A stretch of 64,000 nucleotides of DNA from Paracamarosporium sp. OC-R06-R3 (lineage: Eukaryota; Ascomycota; Dothideomycetes; Pleosporales; Didymosphaeriaceae): contig JACVRA010000189.1 in the NCBI GenBank assembly GCA_019828545.1, positions 124,001 to 188,000 of the forward strand, given 5' to 3'. The notes beneath the pieces were generated by a model. That model was given only the letters and a program-made list of their open reading frames with translations, was not told the DNA's origin and did no database searches. Position numbers and translations under genes: made by a program. The first letter of the stretch is position 1. Every line of letters begins with the position of its first letter. Below, in pieces: positions 60,105-64,000 of this stretch.

Positions 60105-61262
60105 ATGGTTTTGACGTAAGTTTGCTTTGGTAGTGTGTCCGCTGCATTTACTAAAGACGATGTAGGCGCGCGGGCAAGAAGCGGGACCTGGAGAGGCCTG
60201 GCTCCGGCAGCAGCGGGGCGCGAGGCACAAAGAAAGCGAAGGCGACCAAGAAGCCGGGAACCACGCCGGCGTTCTCTACTGGGCAAAACAAACAGCCTGT
60301 CAAAGGTCTTCTCGATATGCCTCCGGGTGAGTATAATCGAGAATTTGCTTGGTGCTCCAACTGACGTCCTTCGTGCAGAGATTCGCAACCGCATCTACCA
60401 TTTTGCTACCGAACTGGACTTCAACGGCTGGGAGGACCCTGTGCCGCTCGTCTCCCCGCACGGCCGACACGGGTGCGGTCGGAGCCAATGGCCCATGGAT
60501 GTGGCCGCGACCATCTCCTCAGCGCGCAACTTCATCGGTCTTACGCAGACGTGCAAGCTCCTCCGTCGAGAATACCGGCCTATCTGGTTGCGCAACTCAA
60601 GCGTCTGCGTTCCACTCTCCCATCTCAACCTCTACATTCACTCTTTCTATGGATGCAACCCTAGCTACGTCAATTTGCCAAAGCTGCTGCAGGTCACCTT
60701 CGATCATGATTCGGAGGATAACTTCGACCTCACCCATATACTTCGCATGCGTGCGGCTTGTTCTCACCTCAAAGTCGAACTCATTCCCCATGTGCTCGTA
60801 TTACCCGACGGACCGTGGAACGAAGACATGGACTGCGACTTATGCGATGAGGCGATAGCTTCCGGGGAGATGATGATCGAGGACCTTGAGTTCTTTGAAG
60901 ACTTCGGTTGTCCACACGAGGATGTTCGTCGGTGCGGGTTTGGCGATTATCTGCTTGACGAAGAATACCCATACCTGCGGTCTCTGAACAAGTTCCTCGC
61001 TCACGACAATGCTAAATGGCTCGAGGATATTCGAAACAACGAAGTTGTTCGTGTAAAGCTAGACACGTCAAGCGGACATAACGAACTTCCAGACATCTCT
61101 ATTCGCCTCGGACCCGGCAGCGTAACTGCGAACAAGATGCTCGTGAACAAGAGCATGTTGGAGGCTGCTCGAGATTATGTCACGACCCGCAAACTCAGAG
61201 ACGTGAATACTGATGCCGCTACCTTGCATTTCGAGTTGCTTATCTGCGGTGCTTGCCTATGA
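60105..61262 (+). CDS. F-box-like/2EXR domain protein, 351 aa
   Basis: Exons 60105-60115, 60166-60326 and 60379-61262. A tiny first exon (MVLT) precedes a Lys/Gly/Ser-rich basic stretch (GSSGARGTKKAKATKKPG) and then GLLDMPPEIRNRIYHFATELD, the standard fungal F-box-like opening. ISSARNFIGLTQTCKLLRREYRPIW follows, as in the 2EXR/F-box-like family. The C-terminal part is acidic and includes paired cysteines (DCDLCDEA). The family is large, fast-evolving and mostly uncharacterised; a ubiquitin-ligase adaptor role is plausible but not shown. Phase and the continuous F-box motif across intron 2 support the model. Confidence 0.85.
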
Positions 61263-61682
61263 CAGGCTACGGTGGGGCAGACACACCTGCAGGATGAAAC
61301 TCAGGTGCAAGCCTGAACTTTACTTCATGTCTTTCATGTCAACGGATAGAAGGGAGTATGTTTTATCAGCAGCATCCTCTCGCTAATGCGAACGGTTTTC
61401 ATAATAGTATAGTTCAGCGCAGGACGTGGGTCAGCAGCTTCCAGTACAATATACCAATGTAATAGTGTATTTTGTTCCTCAACCTGTTCTTAATTCTACA
61501 ATACCGCCGAATTGTTCAATACTCATGTCGCGACAGTACAGCCTGTCATTGCTCAGATGTACCGAGAACCATGTGATAAGTTTACATACAGTCACCAGCC
61601 TTATAGCATGTTATCCCAAACAGTTCAGATTACACAAAGGAACATCGTCCTTCCCAACACCGGAATTATTCTTCCCTCTCCC
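61263..61682. other. Convergent 3' spacer
   Basis: No gene seen between the stops of the F-box-like gene and the cysteine-rich gene. Confidence 0.5.
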
Positions 61683-62258
61683 TTATCCATGTCTTGCCTC
61701 CCCCATTTCCGCATTCCCCTTCACCACATCCCTCTCCATCACATCCCTGCTCTCCCCAAGTGCAAAACACCTAAACGCTTTCATCTCCATCGGAACCTCC
61801 TTCGCGCCGACCCCCGGACAAATAATACTCCCCGGGAACGCCTTAACCGGAGCCTCAAACTCGAGGCTCTGTGTGACTACCAGCTGCGAGTGTTCGATAC
61901 AGTTTTCGTCGGAGTATAGGCGGCATGTGGTGCCGGGGTCGGGACCTATGAGTGCAGGGGGGCCGTAGTGAGAGGCGTCATAAGGGATGCAGAGGGTGGA
62001 AAGGGTAGTGGGTTGGTGATAGAAGCATGTTGTGGTGTCGCTGGTGCAGAAGTAGACTGTGAGAGTGTTAGTGTTGTGTCGGGTTTAGGGCTTTAAGGAG
62101 GAAATTATGTGAGTTGTATGTGGGTGGGTGATCGAGTGGCTGGGAATTTACATACCACTGCCTGGAACACCGACTGTAGGGTTACATTTGCTCTTATCTT
62201 GCTTAGCGATGTCTCGGCGGAAGGCAAGAATGTGCGTTAGGTAGGCGTGTGCGCGCAT
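61683..62258 (-). CDS. Small cysteine-rich protein, possibly secreted
   Basis: Exons 62258-62156 and 62056-61683 give about 158 aa. The second exon is firm: VYFCTSDTTTCFYHQP, TLCIPYDASHYGPPALIG, TTCRLYSDENCIEH, SIICPGVG, RCFAL, with seven cysteines in an effector-like spacing. The first exon starts MRAHAYLTHILAFRRDIAKQ and supplies KSKCNPTVGVPGSG, the eighth cysteine. As written it lacks a clean signal peptide. An upstream exon, or a start near 62357 (MGRSTCAIIVIDRLFILRL), could supply one, but I could not join it in phase. The start is therefore uncertain. Confidence 0.55.
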
Positions 62259-62475
62259 TTGGCTGTATGGTTGTTAAGGTATAGTGCATGTGCTGTTGGG
62301 AGACGCAGAATAAAAAGTCTGTCGATTACGATGATTGCACATGTTGAACGACCCATGATTTATATTTGTGACAAAGTTAGTGCTTGGCTAATTATTGACA
62401 TGTATATGTGTCTTCATCGAGTTCATTGGGACACAAGTGCTACGTTTCTCACGCAAGATCGGACAAACATACGGC

Positions 62476-63690
62476 TCACTGTTCCACCTGCACACCTCCA
62501 ATCCACACTCTCTTAATGTCCCTTGTGTTCTTGATATTTTTCAACGGATCGCTGCCCAAAAGAACCAGATCAGCCTTCATGCCCACCTGGATTGTTCCTC
62601 TGTCCCACAGCCCGAATGCTCTCGCGGGCTTCACAGTGGCCGCCAGCAGCGCTTCTACATTCGACATACCAGCCTCCACAAAATTCTCTAGCTCGTCATG
62701 TAGTGATGTTCCATAAGGTACACTTGCAGGAACAGCAGCCTGTACATTCGCATCCGTGCCGACAAGGATAGGTACACCAGCCTTGTGAAGGAGGGACGTC
62801 GTCGCAAGGGCCGCGGTGAAGTTTCTGGCGGTCGACTGCGCAGTCAAGCGCATCATCGTTAGCGTAGGGGTGGCGATCTGGCCTTTCTGCAGCATGGTTT
62901 CGACCATGTCGGATGGAAGTTCGGTATCGAGTGGAGCATGGTGAATGTGAATTGTACGCGAGAGGATGGCTTGGGTATAAGCTTCTCGAGCGGCAGCGTG
63001 AACCACGCTCTGTTTACCGTGTCTTTGGGCTTCCGCTATGAGCAGGTCTAGCTTTTCCTGATTGAGCCCCTGCGTTTCGGCGATGAACTTGAAGTAGTCT
63101 GGGTTTTGCGAGGCGATTTGACGGTTTATCCAGGAGGGGACTTCGGCGGTGCTGTTGATGAGGAGCGAGTCGTCGCCTGTAACGGACTTGAAGAAATTAC
63201 CGCTCACACTTCCGGGCGCTGATGCTGGGGCACTTGATCGCAGGATTGAAGGAAGGCCGGCATGGTTTTCTAGCGAGGTGCATAGCTCCCGTGTGAAGCA
63301 TGCCATTGCGAATCCGCTTGTGACGCCCCATTTCGCGAGCTCCTGCATATGCGTGATATTCGAGGGATGACAATGGGCATCGATAAAACCTGGTAAAAGT
63401 ATACCCCCTTCGCCGTCTATATGCTCAGCACCCGTTGGGTCCGCTCCAATAAGGGGGCCATCAATAATGACTGTGGATGGTGGAAGGATGCAAGCGCCAT
63501 CAAAGATACGCACGTTATCGAGCGCAATCTTCTTGAGAGGTGCGGTATAATTCCGGCGGGCAAGGTTGTTGGCAGAGACGAGGCTTGGGATATCAAGTGG
63601 AGTATCGCTTGGATGAGGACCGCAACATTGGGCTAGAGGTGCAAGTAGCACAGCACCGAAGAAAAGATTTTGACCGAATTTGAGCAACAT
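62476..63690 (-). CDS. Secreted amidohydrolase
   Basis: A single exon of 404 aa from MLLKFGQNLFFGAVLLAPLAQCCG, a signal peptide; the frame runs to 63756, but this start gives the signal. Metal ligands of the amidohydrolase family are complete: His-Cys-His in GFIDAHCHPS (about 106-108), the likely carboxylated lysine in DYFKFIAE, His in SVVHAAA, His in IHIHHAP and Asp in LVGTDANVQ. The end GTIQVGMKADLVLLGSDPL is the usual closing beta domain. It hydrolyses an amide or related bond outside the cell; the substrate (imidazolonepropionase/prolidase-like group) is unknown. Several N-x-S/T sites fit secretion. Confidence 0.9.
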   Translation of the reverse strand: MLLKFGQNLFFGAVLLAPLAQCCGPHPSDTPLDIPSLVSANNLARRNYTAPLKKIALDNVRIFDGACILPPSTVIIDGPLIGADPTGAEHIDGEGGILLPGFIDAHCHPSNITHMQELAKWGVTSGFAMACFTRELCTSLENHAGLPSILRSSAPASAPGSVSGNFFKSVTGDDSLLINSTAEVPSWINRQIASQNPDYFKFIAETQGLNQEKLDLLIAEAQRHGKQSVVHAAAREAYTQAILSRTIHIHHAPLDTELPSDMVETMLQKGQIATPTLTMMRLTAQSTARNFTAALATTSLLHKAGVPILVGTDANVQAAVPASVPYGTSLHDELENFVEAGMSNVEALLAATVKPARAFGLWDRGTIQVGMKADLVLLGSDPLKNIKNTRDIKRVWIGGVQVEQ

Positions 63691-63885
63691 CTTGTAGACC
63701 CGAAGGATATACTCTTTCGAAGTTGTTGAAAATACTACAGTGCATTTCAGCACCAAGCCGACTTAAATAGCTAACATCGGCTCCTGGTAACCTCCGAATA
63801 TGTGCGGTGCTTGACAAGACTCAGCCCGGATCTAGCGGAACTTCAAGGATCCGAAGACAGTGCACACATCACCAAGGAGATATAG

Positions 63886-64000
63886 ATGGCAGAACAATCC
63901 TACATCCTGCGTGGAACGACCCGGAGGCGATTGTATTGGTCGCTTATGGACATACCACTATACCTGATGTGGCTAGTCCTGCGCTTCTGTGCACTGACTG
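63886..64000 (+). CDS. Possible start of a gene running off the window
   Basis: ATG at 63886 opens a plus-strand frame (MAEQSYILRGTTRRRLYW...) that stays open to the window edge (38 codons), with a hydrophobic stretch IPLYLMWLVLRFCALT. It is divergent from the amidohydrolase gene. There is too little sequence to identify it. Confidence 0.3.
   Translation, partial: MAEQSYILRGTTRRRLYWSLMDIPLYLMWLVLRFCALT

Noticed and set aside
62240..62357. Alternative first exon MGRSTCAIIVIDRLFILRL for the cysteine-rich gene
   Set aside because: I could not find donor and acceptor sites that join it in phase with the second exon.

Overview
The window looks like a draft-assembly contig from a filamentous ascomycete. 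Genes carry short introns (about 40-100 nt) with GTAAGT/GTGAGT-type donors, CTAAC/CTGAC-like branch points and CAG/TAG acceptors. Several families present are typical of filamentous fungi: CFEM-like, fungal rhodopsin-fold, DUF6594, Agd3-like, NmrA-like, the N-terminal domain of fungal STAND proteins, and 2EXR/F-box. A run of six N at 16912-16917 marks a gap. A Dothideomycete origin is my impression from the gene types, not something I can prove. I see no intact transposon, rRNA, tRNA or CRISPR.

Left part (1-24.9 kb): a truncated F-box protein, an intronless bacterial-type catalase-peroxidase (katG), a small secreted CFEM-like protein, a multi-exon sugar-porter-family transporter, a large Ser/Thr kinase with an unfamiliar C-terminal half, an unrecognised 488-aa protein, an NmrA-like Rossmann protein, a secreted protein of a widespread uncharacterised fungal family, a seven-helix membrane protein, and an FtsJ-fold methyltransferase with altered catalytic positions.

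Middle (24.9-43 kb): gene-poor stretches surround a STAND-type N-terminal domain protein without NTPase or repeats, an Agd3-like exopolysaccharide deacetylase, a classical SDR, a fungal rhodopsin-fold membrane protein, a cystathionine gamma-synthase-like PLP enzyme, a cyclophilin with an apparent mitochondrial presequence plus an internal cytosolic start, and an Ent3/epsinR-type epsin.

Right part (43-64 kb): a Cdc1/Ted1-type ER metallophosphoesterase, an unknown proline-rich protein, an SDR that has lost the catalytic Tyr and Lys, a DUF6594 membrane protein, a tiny SH3-like protein, a stand-alone caspase-fold protease, a Gnt1-like glycosyltransferase, a zinc alcohol dehydrogenase with the look of a highly expressed gene, an RGG-containing unknown, an F-box-like protein, a small cysteine-rich protein and a secreted amidohydrolase.

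There is no obvious biosynthetic cluster. The genes are mostly unlinked housekeeping functions mixed with accessory surface, secreted and immunity-like genes. The most intriguing neighbourhood is 49.2-53.6 kb (DUF6594 membrane protein, SH3-like mini-protein, caspase-fold protease), together with the orphan STAND N-terminal protein at 26.5-28.0 kb. Exon boundaries were worked out by hand from splice signals and reading-frame phase. All multi-exon models given with full coordinates sum to an open frame.
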